Below are positions 1 through 6,511 of a stretch of 28,180 nt of DNA, piece after piece. Source of the stretch: JBCAWW01 sp039024315 (GTDB lineage: Bacteria > Bacteroidota > Bacteroidia > J057); the NCBI GenBank assembly GCA_039024315.1, contig JBCCQN010000107.1, positions 1 through 28,180 of the forward strand, in the 5' to 3' direction. The notes beneath the pieces were generated by a model. The model had not been told where the DNA came from and did not search any database. It was given only the letters and a program-made list of their open reading frames with translations. Position 1 is the first letter of the stretch. Every line of letters begins with the position of its first letter. A program made the translations under genes and the position numbers.

Positions 1-1
1 C

Positions 2-694
2 AACAATATGTTGTTTCGCCCTGCGGCACATATTGGCTACACCAAGTATTTTACGCCTCATTTTAGCTATCGACTCGGTTTTTCCTATGGTCAGATTGGT
101 GCTTCTGATACAGAAGCCCTTGCTGCCACCCGCCGTCAGCGCAATCTCCATTTCAAAAGCAACATCTACGAGACGCACGGTATGCTCATCTATGAGTTTC
201 GTCGCGACAAAAACTTTGGCAATGAATGGATGAGTAAGCCTTTCTTATCGCCCTATGTATTTACTGGCTTGGCTTTTTTCTATTTCAACCCCAAAGCCCG
301 CTACGATGGCGTGTGGTACGAATTACAGCCGCTCGGTACTGAGGGGCAAAACATTCCTGGTTCCGGTTCTCCGGGACGCTATTCACGCTTACAAGCCTCT
401 GTCCCTTTTGGTGCAGGCCTCAATATCCGCATCAGTGGCTACGCAGGCGTAAGTTTCGAGTTGGGGCTTCGCACCACCATGACTGATTATCTGGACGATG
501 TGAGCACGGTTTACCCAGACTTCGAGCAGCTAAATGAAGTCGGCGGCCCGATCGCGGTAGCCCTCTCCGATCGTTCAAAAAGTGGATATGACCCTGGCGA
601 TATCAGAGGCAATCCTGGAGTCAATGATTATTACCTCTTTGGATCATTTTGTATCACCTACTATTTGAGCCGTTACGCTTCTCGCGGGGATTAA
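2..694 (+). CDS. DUF6089-like outer membrane beta-barrel protein, 5' truncated
   Basis: The frame is open from base 2, so the N-terminus and signal peptide lie outside the window; the ATG at base 8 is probably internal. About 230 residues are visible. The sequence has alternating aromatic/polar beta-strands (HIGYTKYFTPHFSYRLGFSYG, split as family-like strands), an RRQRNLHFKSNIYE segment and a late TTMTDYLDDVSTVYPD segment. These resemble DUF6089 proteins, the Bacteroidota group that includes the type IX secretion protein PorG. It ends in an aromatic strand (FGSFCITYYLSRY) as expected for a barrel. The likely location is the outer membrane. Assignment to T9SS is inference; a general DUF6089 barrel is the safer call. 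A BIME-like repeat starts 10 bp after its stop. Confidence 0.6.
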   Translation, partial: NNMLFRPAAHIGYTKYFTPHFSYRLGFSYGQIGASDTEALAATRRQRNLHFKSNIYETHGMLIYEFRRDKNFGNEWMSKPFLSPYVFTGLAFFYFNPKARYDGVWYELQPLGTEGQNIPGSGSPGRYSRLQASVPFGAGLNIRISGYAGVSFELGLRTTMTDYLDDVSTVYPDFEQLNEVGGPIAVALSDRSKSGYDPGDIRGNPGVNDYYLFGSFCITYYLSRYASRGD

Positions 695-704
695 GGTCTT
701 TTTC

Positions 705-830
705 TACCGCTGCGCGGAACGATTATCCCTTGCGGCTTGCATGCCGCAGCCACAGCAGCCCTTGATAACGGCGTATCGCATATGTCGCAGAGATTCTCTG
801 AAGAGATAAGCGTTCTGCGAAGCAGTAAGC
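705..830. repeat. BIME-like composite 1: inverted pair of B hairpins
   Basis: Copy B1 lies on the minus strand at 705-726, with stem CCGC/GCGG around loop GCA. Copy B2 lies on the plus strand at 805-830, with stem CTGC/GCAG around loop GAA. Both have the CGTT lead facing inward. Each is flanked on its inner side by another hairpin: TGCGGC/GCCGCA at 730-747 and CAGAG/CTCTG at 788-800. The composite starts 10 bp after the upstream stop codon in a convergent intergenic gap. Confidence 0.65.
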
Positions 831-872
831 CTCCCAAAAAGAAACTAGCTTCGAGCTATAGAATCAGTAATA

Positions 873-1001
873 TTAAGTACTGAGTAGTAAGTATCCCGAA
901 AGCTTTCGGGAGTATTCAGTACAGAGAAAAGCGGTCTTACTGAACCGTATAGCCCTATTTTTCTCGGTCTTATTACTGACTACTATTGTCTAAGTACTTA
1001 A
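873..1001 (+). repeat. A-family repeat, copy A1
   Basis: This is a quasi-palindromic 129-bp element. Its ends TTAAGTACT (873-881) and AGTACTTAA (993-1001) are exact reverse complements. It shares the internal words TTCAGTACAG, GGTCTTACTGA, GGTCTTA and ACTATTGTCT with the copies at 3351 and 18875. It contains an inserted palindrome CCCGAAAGCTTTCGGGAG at 895-912, bracketed by TAT on both sides. It sits between convergent genes. Confidence 0.65.
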
Positions 1002-1005
1002 ACCC

Positions 1006-1054
1006 ATTCGGCATTTAAGCAGATACATTCAGCTTGGATGCCGAATCTGTTTTT
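1006..1054 (+). terminator. Hairpin with T-run, possible terminator
   Basis: A 9-bp perfect stem ATTCGGCAT (1006-1014) / ATGCCGAAT (1038-1046) with a 23-nt loop is followed by five T (1050-1054) on the plus strand. It lies about 310 bp after the DUF6089 stop and just overlaps the stop of the opposing gene. It would stop read-through leaving the repeat region. Confidence 0.45.
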
Positions 1055-1610
1055 ACTCCGTGATTTCCATGGTTTTGAGTTGCCATTTTTCTCCCAGTTT
1101 GTACTTATCTCGTCCGATATAGCGCACGATAAAACCGCTAGTGAGAATACCCGTAGCGATGAGCACACTACTAGGATCTGGGGGGAGGTCTGAAGTCCAA
1201 GCGTTGAGAGCCGTGATGATTATGAGCCCGCCGCCACCGATCATCGCAGAACCCGAATACATGTTTTTGAAGGTCTTCCAAGCCGTTTTGTAGGGGTTGT
1301 ACACCATGTCGATCTCCCTGATAGGCACATAGTCACGCAGCACATTATTGGTGGCGTCTCCTTCATTGGCCATCTTGACGATTTTTAGGAGAACGATGGA
1401 GCTATCGTTGATCGACTCGATTTGTCCATTGTATTGAGCCTTTCCGTCTTTGGTTTGAAAGCGAATAAAGTCTCCTGGCCGAAAAACGATGCGTTTGTAG
1501 CGCTTTACATTTTCGAGGGTGAGCACTTTGACGGGCTTTAGGAGACTTTGCCCTGTCGAAGAAAGGCTCAGCCCAATACTGATGAGCAAAAAGAGGCAAA
1601 GTGTTCGCAT
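1053..1610 (-). CDS. Hypothetical exported/membrane protein
   Basis: 185 residues. A signal peptide is visible at 1-20 (MRTLCLFLLISIGLSLSSTGQ, cut near SSTGQ). Residues 25-100 look like a small beta domain (RPGDFIRF, NGQIESINDSSIVL, VPIREIDMVY). Two hydrophobic stretches follow near 118-135 and 147-162, and a charged C-terminus follows them (GRDKYKLGEKWQLKTMEI). The GDFIRF/GQIESINDSSI pattern recalls small Bacteroidota envelope proteins of unknown function. It is in the same orientation as the DUF819 gene upstream but 157 bp away, with a B repeat between. No function can be given. Confidence 0.7.
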   Translation of the reverse strand: MRTLCLFLLISIGLSLSSTGQSLLKPVKVLTLENVKRYKRIVFRPGDFIRFQTKDGKAQYNGQIESINDSSIVLLKIVKMANEGDATNNVLRDYVPIREIDMVYNPYKTAWKTFKNMYSGSAMIGGGGLIIITALNAWTSDLPPDPSSVLIATGILTSGFIVRYIGRDKYKLGEKWQLKTMEITE

Positions 1611-1675
1611 GGGTAATCGCTTTCTTTAAGATTAGCGGAATGCAGGAAAAAAACTATCCATAAAATAATAAATTC

Positions 1676-1771
1676 TTGCGCCAAGCCCTCAGTACCGCTT
1701 TACTTTTAGCAGGAGTGGGACTTTATTGGCTGCTGCGCAGAACGCTTGGAAGCCTAGGGGTGAGCAGCTAA
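1676..1771 (+). other. Possible short hydrophobic peptide ORF or gene remnant
   Basis: A TTG-started reading frame of 31 codons encodes a one-helix hydrophobic peptide (ALSTALLLAGVGLYWLLRR) and stops inside the end of the opposing DUF819 gene. An in-frame ATG at 1640 is separated from it by a TAA at 1661. The B3 repeat lies within the frame. It may be a decayed gene end, a small membrane peptide or chance. Confidence 0.15.
1727..1749 (-). repeat. Solitary B hairpin repeat (B3)
   Basis: On the minus strand this reads CCAAGCGTT, then stem CTGC, loop GCA, stem GCAG. It sits 18 bp after the stop of the DUF819 gene, in sense orientation, between two co-directional minus-strand genes. It is the only B copy in the window without a nearby partner or A element. 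Confidence 0.6.
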
Positions 1772-2886
1772 TTGACCAAAGCATAAAGAAAGAAACCCGC
1801 AAAATTGCCCAAGGCCAAACCAATCACGCCCAAAGTCATGCCCGCGATCACAATCTCTCGATTGTCTAAGGCCCGTGCCACTGGGCCGATAAAAGGTGGC
1901 CCATAGATACCAGAGGCAATACAAATTAAAGTCGTATCTGCGTCTATTTTAAACACTTTCGCGAGGCTGACAAATGTCGTCAGGATCATCAAAAAACCTG
2001 TCAACATAAAGCCGGCTTGCGACCAATCGTTTTCCCAAAGGACCTTCAAATCAATCTGTGCACCTGCTGCCACACAAAAGGCCAAAAACAAATAATCTCC
2101 CGTTTCATAGCTCATGGGCCATTCTCGGATCGGCCTGACCAAAGAAGCGAGCAAGGCCAAGACAGTCAAAGCGATGATAAAGAAGGTGCCGTTGCCTTGT
2201 CCAAAGATCAAATGACTCAAGCCAAAACTCAAACCTAAGACGCCTAGTCCGAGCAAAACGCTTATAAAAATATGGAGAATCGTTCTCGGAGAGAAAGTCC
2301 CTACTACCTCCCTTGTCGCAGGAATATCCTCTACTGCAATCTCTAGCTTCTCGTAGGCAGGCAAGAAGCTCCGGAAAAAACGTGGCAAAAGAGATAACAA
2401 AAACAAAAGCAGTGTACCACTGAGGATCAAATCTGTGAAATTGAGCTCTGCGAATAGTGCTGGCGGGCCTTCCAAAGCCACGTGAATAGCAGCCATATTG
2501 GCGGTACCGCCGGTATAAACGCCCGCTGCCATCGCTCCTCTCAAGGCAGCGTCTCCCAAACTAGGCTGCCACAAAAAGACATTGATGATCATGCATACAA
2601 AGACCACGGTGGCGTAGAGCCCATAAGCCAGTAAGGAACGCGGTGCCAATCTCAACCATTGTTTGATGTTGGCCGAAAAGAGTAGAGTGGGAATCGCCAA
2701 AGCCACAAAAATCTCCAAATTGCTATTGCCCCATTCGCTATCCAAAGGCAAAAATGTCCCTAGCAAAATACCTAGAAAATAGGCCCAAAAAGCTGGACTG
2801 AGGGTTTTGACAATAGCGATCCGGTCTTGGAGCCAAAGCAACAAACCCGGGATCAGGATAAATAAGAGGGAAGCGATCCACGTCAT
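1768..2886 (-). CDS. DUF819 family integral membrane protein
   Basis: 372 residues with roughly ten hydrophobic helices. The protein carries the pattern typical of DUF819 (YjcL-like) membrane proteins: LWLQDRIAIVKTLSPAFWAY at the N-terminus, a central GVYTGGTANMAAIHVAL motif near residues 120-137, and a second glycine-rich motif in the C-terminal half (IASGIYGPPFIGPVARAL, about 325-342). Its length matches the family. The two similar half-repeats with a broken-helix glycine motif suggest a transporter, but no substrate is established for the family. A soluble charged linker is visible near 178-200. It has no tight operon partner. Confidence 0.8.
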   Translation of the reverse strand: MTWIASLLFILIPGLLLWLQDRIAIVKTLSPAFWAYFLGILLGTFLPLDSEWGNSNLEIFVALAIPTLLFSANIKQWLRLAPRSLLAYGLYATVVFVCMIINVFLWQPSLGDAALRGAMAAGVYTGGTANMAAIHVALEGPPALFAELNFTDLILSGTLLLFLLSLLPRFFRSFLPAYEKLEIAVEDIPATREVVGTFSPRTILHIFISVLLGLGVLGLSFGLSHLIFGQGNGTFFIIALTVLALLASLVRPIREWPMSYETGDYLFLAFCVAAGAQIDLKVLWENDWSQAGFMLTGFLMILTTFVSLAKVFKIDADTTLICIASGIYGPPFIGPVARALDNREIVIAGMTLGVIGLALGNFAGFFLYALVN

Positions 2887-2962
2887 GGCGGCAAAATAGG
2901 AAAATTCGTCGGCACAATTTCCGCCTTCGTCTAAACAACGCCTTTTGCAGGGCCTTGGCCCT

Positions 2963-2970
2963 TAAGTTTG
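2963..2970 (+). promoter_or_regulatory. Candidate Bacteroidota -7 box (TAnnTTTG)
   Basis: TAAGTTTG matches the Bacteroidota -7 consensus exactly and lies 15 bp before the ATG at 2986. An upstream TTTTG at 2943-2947 could be the -33 box, although the 15-bp spacing is short. The box overlaps a TTG at 2968, which argues against that TTG being a start codon. Confidence 0.4.
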
Positions 2971-2985
2971 TCGCAAAACTATCCT

Positions 2986-3339
2986 ATGAATGACATCATA
3001 TTTTACCTCGGCATCAGCTTACTCCTTCTCCATGAAATGGACGCCGTACGGCAAAAAGAGTGGCACATCGTTCCTGCTTGGCGCAATCTCAAGGATGAGA
3101 CGGGCTACATTATCTTTTTGCTCATTCACATTCCCTTGTATGTTCCCCTATTTTTCATTCCGGGCAGCTCCGAAAATGTCTTTATCGGTATGGATATCTT
3201 CTTGATTTTTCATGGCCTGCTCCACTTTTTTATCCGTAACCATCCTCACCTCAATTTCAAACATTGGTATTCGTGGCTTTGTATTGGAGGAGCCGCAATA
3301 GTAGGCGGACTGCATTTGATGCTGCTAACTTATCATTAG
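2986..3339 (+). CDS. DUF6713 family small membrane protein
   Basis: 117 residues from ATG 2986; an alternative TTG start six codons earlier overlaps a promoter-like box and is less likely. Four hydrophobic helices can be seen (IIFYLGISLLLL, IIFLLIHIPLYVPLFF, MDIFLIFHGLLHFFI, WLCIGGAAIVGGLHLMLL). The LLLHEMDAVRQKEWHIVPAW motif near 14-33 and the histidines in the later helices match what I recall of DUF6713. The conserved H-E-x-D-A and later His residues could bind metal, but no function is known. It is divergent from the DUF819 gene across a 99-bp gap and followed by repeat A2. Confidence 0.7.
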   Translation: MNDIIFYLGISLLLLHEMDAVRQKEWHIVPAWRNLKDETGYIIFLLIHIPLYVPLFFIPGSSENVFIGMDIFLIFHGLLHFFIRNHPHLNFKHWYSWLCIGGAAIVGGLHLMLLTYH

Positions 3340-3350
3340 AAGAGGAGATT

Positions 3351-3459
3351 TTAAGTAAGGAGTAGAAAGAATTCAGTACAGTGAAAAAGGGTCTTACTGA
3401 GCTATATAACCTAGTTTTCCGAGGTCTTAATACAGAATACTATTGTCTCAATACTTAGT
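3351..3459 (+). repeat. A-family repeat, copy A2
   Basis: About 109 bp filling most of the convergent gap between the DUF6713 gene and the aminotransferase gene. It runs from TTAAGTAAGGAGTAG to AATACTTAG and shares TTCAGTACAG, GGTCTTACTGAG, AGGTCTTAA and AATACTATTGTCT with A1 and A3. It lacks the palindrome insert of A1. The inverted ends are imperfect. Confidence 0.6.
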
Positions 3460-3471
3460 ATTATAGGCCTC

Positions 3472-4533
3472 CTATTGCTCTAACAATGCTTTCATCTCAG
3501 CTACCACTGCCTCCATCATCTCTACCGTTACGCCTCCAAAATGCGTGATCCTCACGATTTTACCTTTTAGCTCCGCTTGTCCACCTGCGAGCCAATAACC
3601 AGCCTTGGCTAGGCCTTTTTGCATGGCTGGCAGATCAACGCCCTCCCAAGTGATGGCGGTCAAGGATTCTGAAGGACTTTCGGGATATATCTTGGCTCCT
3701 AATGGCACAACACCCTTCCGAAAAGCGACCCGACACTGATGCACTTGGTTCCAAATAGAGGGTAGGCCTTGCCGAACGATTGCCGCTAGCGCCGCCTCGG
3801 CGGCGTACAGCAATTGTACCGGCGCGGTATAGGGATAAGCGTTCTGCGCCGCAGTCTGCACATAATAAAACAGATTGCGAAAATCTCCGGGCTGGGTGGC
3901 TTGTAGGCTGGATTGGGCACGCTCGCTGAGGGCATAAGCGGCTAAACCAGCTGGACTCATCAAGGCCTTTTGACTGGCAATGATCGCGGCATCGATCCCC
4001 CAAGCATCAAAGTAAAAGGGGACGGCGCCAATGCTGGTGATACCATCGACCATGATCAGTAGGTTTGGATAGGCTCGCCTCAAGGCAAAAGCCATCTCTT
4101 CCACATCGATTACCACGCCTGTGGAGGTCTCACAGTGCGTCAAGATAATGCCTGCTACCTCGCCGGCTGCTTGCATTTCGTGCATTAGTTCGGCTGTGCC
4201 GAACGCTTTTCCCCATGGCTGCTTGATCTCATAGACATCCAGACCCAATACCTCGCCATATTCCACCCAACGGCCGCTAAACTTGCCCATATTGAGAATA
4301 ACTACGCGTTCGCTCGGGCGGAAAAGACTATACATGGCCATCTCAACGCCATAAGTACCGGAGCCGATCACGGTACCTGTAGCAGCCTCAGTCTGAAAAA
4401 GGTAGCGTAATCCAGCACGGATTTGATCGTATAGTTTGGCAAAGCCAGCCGAGCGATGATGCATCATAGGTTTTTGCATCGCAGCCGTTACAAAATCGGG
4501 GACAGGCACGGGGCCGGGAGAAAGCATCAACAT
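3472..4533 (-). CDS. Class V pyridoxal-phosphate aminotransferase (alanine-glyoxylate / serine-pyruvate type)
   Basis: 353 residues, full length for the family. Visible landmarks are the N-terminal substrate loop SPGPVPVPDFV (5-15), HHRSAGF (25-31), the cofactor-contact segment LTHCETSTGV (131-140), the PLP-pairing Asp163 in MVDGITSIGA, and the Schiff-base Lys189 in IIASQKALMSPAGLA. The C-terminal domain ends with KIVRITHFGGVT, as in AGT/SgaA/PucG-like enzymes. These transfer an amino group from alanine, serine or another donor to glyoxylate or pyruvate in the cytosol; the exact substrate cannot be read from sequence. It is divergent from the TIGR01777 gene (56-bp gap). A B-like motif lies within the coding sequence at about 3834-3855 (see findings). 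Confidence 0.85.
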   Translation of the reverse strand: MLMLSPGPVPVPDFVTAAMQKPMMHHRSAGFAKLYDQIRAGLRYLFQTEAATGTVIGSGTYGVEMAMYSLFRPSERVVILNMGKFSGRWVEYGEVLGLDVYEIKQPWGKAFGTAELMHEMQAAGEVAGIILTHCETSTGVVIDVEEMAFALRRAYPNLLIMVDGITSIGAVPFYFDAWGIDAAIIASQKALMSPAGLAAYALSERAQSSLQATQPGDFRNLFYYVQTAAQNAYPYTAPVQLLYAAEAALAAIVRQGLPSIWNQVHQCRVAFRKGVVPLGAKIYPESPSESLTAITWEGVDLPAMQKGLAKAGYWLAGGQAELKGKIVRITHFGGVTVEMMEAVVAEMKALLEQ

Positions 4534-4589
4534 AGATTGGGCGTTAACAATTTGAGTGCTAAGTTAGTTACTTAGACAATACTGCATAT

Positions 4590-5474
4590 ATGAAGATTCT
4601 TATTACCGGTGGTACCGGGTTTATCGGCAGCAAATTGGTGCCGCAGCTCCTCGCCCAAGGCCATGAAGTAGGCATTTTGACGCGCAGCAAAAAGCATACT
4701 TCTGACCATCCCGCCCTCACTTATTTGCAATGGAACGGCAAGAGCATGCCAACGGGAATTGGGCTTTATGACGCAGTAATCAATCTCGCGGGTGCTAGCA
4801 TCGCCGGTGATAAGTGGACCGAGGCCCATAAAGAAAAAATCCTACAAAGCCGCGTCAAAGCCACTCGCGCCTGTGTAGAGTATATCAACCGCAGTCCCAG
4901 TCCTCCTCAGGTCTTCTTGTCTGCCTCGGCAGTAGGCTATTATGGCGTGGAGCATGAGGGCGAAATCGACGAAAGCGCCAGCCCTGGGACCGATTTTGCG
5001 GCTGAGGTTTGTCGTATCTGGGAAGAAGAAGCTAACAAGGCCAACTGTCGCACCATCCTCACCCGTATTGGCATTGTCCTCGGCAAAGATGGTGGGGCGC
5101 TGGAAAAAATGTTACCTGTTTACAAAATGTATCTGGGGGGGCGTTTTGCTAGTGGAAAGCAAGGCTTTCCTTGGGTGCATATCGACGATATTGTCAAGTC
5201 GATGATTTTTCTTCTCAATCATGAAACTGCATCCGGTCCTTTCAATCTCACGGGCCCTGAGTTGATTAGCCAGGGTAAATTTTCGAACAAATTGGCTGAG
5301 GCTTTAGGGACTAAAGACTTGTTTGTGGTACCTGCCTTTATGCTCAAGATTATGTTTGGTGAGCAGGCAGTCTTGTTTATTGGCGGTCAATATCCCAAGC
5401 CCAAGCAGCTGCAATCCCTCGCTTATGAGTTTGAGTATCCACAGGCTTTGGAGGCGCTTCAGTCTGTGGTTTGA
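4590..5474 (+). CDS. TIGR01777 family NAD(P)-binding SDR/epimerase-like protein
   Basis: 294 residues. The Rossmann nucleotide-binding motif GGTGFIG is at 7-13. NLAGASIAG follows near 67-75, then the SASAVGYYG segment with the extended-SDR Tyr near 118, RIGIVLGKDGGALEKML near 160-176, and FPWVHIDDIV near 195. The C-terminal 45-50 residues (VVPAFMLKIMFGEQA, LAYEFEYP) match the DUF1731 tail of TIGR01777 proteins such as E. coli YfcH. The family's substrate is unknown. The ATG at 4590 starts directly at the Rossmann strand MKILITGG, so the start is secure. Two bases after the stop the B4/BIME-2 repeat begins. Confidence 0.9.
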   Translation: MKILITGGTGFIGSKLVPQLLAQGHEVGILTRSKKHTSDHPALTYLQWNGKSMPTGIGLYDAVINLAGASIAGDKWTEAHKEKILQSRVKATRACVEYINRSPSPPQVFLSASAVGYYGVEHEGEIDESASPGTDFAAEVCRIWEEEANKANCRTILTRIGIVLGKDGGALEKMLPVYKMYLGGRFASGKQGFPWVHIDDIVKSMIFLLNHETASGPFNLTGPELISQGKFSNKLAEALGTKDLFVVPAFMLKIMFGEQAVLFIGGQYPKPKQLQSLAYEFEYPQALEALQSVV

Positions 5475-5475
5475 T

Positions 5476-5740
5476 GACTGCTGCGCAGAACGCTTATCTC
5501 TAGGTGCGGCATTCATGCACGCACCTACCAAAATCTCCTTGGCGGTGCTCGGCATGACAAATGATAGCTTCTTTTGCCTTGCTATATACCCCTGCTGTCC
5601 TCTTGAGCGAAGTCGAAAGGCCTTTGTAGCCTCTTTACTGCTGCGCAGAACGATTTACGCGAAAATGCCGAGTCCCAGTATGCAATTTTTACATACTGAG
5701 ACTCGGCATTGCTCATGATAAGCGTTCCGCGAAGCGGCTC
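5476..5740. repeat. BIME-like composite 2: three B hairpins with intervening hairpins
   Basis: B4 (minus, 5476-5498) and B5 (minus, 5635-5657) both have CTGC/GCAG stems. B6 (plus, 5717-5740) has a CCGC/GCGG stem. B5 and B6 face each other across a strong 19-bp hairpin (5664-5710), with 6 bp on each side. B4 is followed by an 8-bp stem TAGGTGCG (5501-5508) / CGCACCTA (5520-5527). Between them at 5602-5620 is CTTGAGCGAAGTCGAAAGG. That resembles a dispersed sequence I recall from many Bacteroidota genomes. The whole composite fills the convergent gap of 274 bp. Confidence 0.65.
5664..5710. terminator. Long hairpin in convergent gap, possible bidirectional terminator
   Basis: The arms AATGCCGAGTCCCAGTATG (5664-5682) and its partner (5692-5710) pair at 18 of 19 positions, with one C-A mismatch and a 9-nt loop. 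No long T-run follows, so it may act as a transcript 3'-end stabiliser or a cruciform rather than a classical terminator. It lies exactly centred between B5 and B6. Confidence 0.45.
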
Positions 5741-5748
5741 TACATCTC

Positions 5749-6282
5749 TTATTTGGCTGTCACGGGTAGATTGAACTTAACTCTTACCTCATCGCTTAAG
5801 ATCCAGCTATCCTCACCGACATGAAAGTCTAGGCGATCAATATTGAATTTACCCTTGAAAACGTCATTCTCAACGGTGAAGGGAATGCTGATTTCTTTGC
5901 TTTTTCCTTTGATACTCAAAGTGCCTTTGGCCTGATATCCGCTGCCATTTTTGGTGATACTGCTGGAGACGAAGCTGATGTTGGGGTATTTTGCTACGTC
6001 AAAATACTCTGCCTTTTTTAGGTCCTTATCTCTCACTTCGATACCCGTATCGATGGTATTGACTTGGACACTAGTGTTAATAGAGCTCCCTACCAAATCG
6101 TTTGGATCAAAAATTACGGTACCACTTGGATTGGAGAGAGAACCGTCCACAGCAACCCCCATATTATTGATCTCAAAAGTGACGGCTGCACTACCGCTAT
6201 TTAGCTGATAGGTAGTGGCTAAGGGGGTGGCGGCACATAAGAGGAAGAAGCTGATGCCTAAGAAGGTATAGATAGATTTCAT
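5749..6282 (-). CDS. YceI family periplasmic lipid-binding-like protein
   Basis: 177 residues from the ATG at 6282; an ATG three codons earlier (6291) is possible, but MKSIYTFLGISFFLLCAATPLA is a clean signal peptide. The mature part is an all-beta lipocalin-like YceI fold. Family landmarks are TYQLNSGSAAVTFEINNMG, the GTVIFDPNDL strand, the IEVRDKDLKKAEYFDVAKYPNISF motif (about 75-100) and KGTLSIKGKSKEISIPF. YceI proteins bind isoprenoid-type lipids in the periplasm in characterised members. The role here is unassigned. Its stop is 8 bp from repeat B6. It is divergent from the htrA-type gene. Confidence 0.88.
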   Translation of the reverse strand: MKSIYTFLGISFFLLCAATPLATTYQLNSGSAAVTFEINNMGVAVDGSLSNPSGTVIFDPNDLVGSSINTSVQVNTIDTGIEVRDKDLKKAEYFDVAKYPNISFVSSSITKNGSGYQAKGTLSIKGKSKEISIPFTVENDVFKGKFNIDRLDFHVGEDSWILSDEVRVKFNLPVTAK

Positions 6283-6511
6283 TGGATTCAATTGGTTTGT
6301 CGAGTTTACCTTTTAGCAAACGAGATGCAACTCTCTTTGTTCTATTATGCTCTTTATAATGCGTTTGAATCGGTAATGACTTGGTTTAAAACCGAAAATT
6401 GTGAGGACGAATTTGCATTGTTAAAGTTTTCTTAAAGTACTCCAAAACCCCTAACAAGCCCATTTAAAGCTCCGTAATTTAGAAGCAAACACATTTAAAC
6501 CCTTCGTCTAT

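Noticed and set aside
705..830. B repeats as integron attC sites or a CRISPR array
   Set aside because: There is no regular spacing and no identical direct repeats. No GTTRRRY/RYYYAAC core pair is present. Copies are inverted and scattered between ordinary genes.
4195..4225. GTTCGGC/GCCGAAC hairpin in the aminotransferase gene as another B copy
   Set aside because: It has the AAGCGTT lead and a stem, but the stem bases differ from both B forms and the codons give plausible protein (GKAFGTAEL). It is most likely chance.
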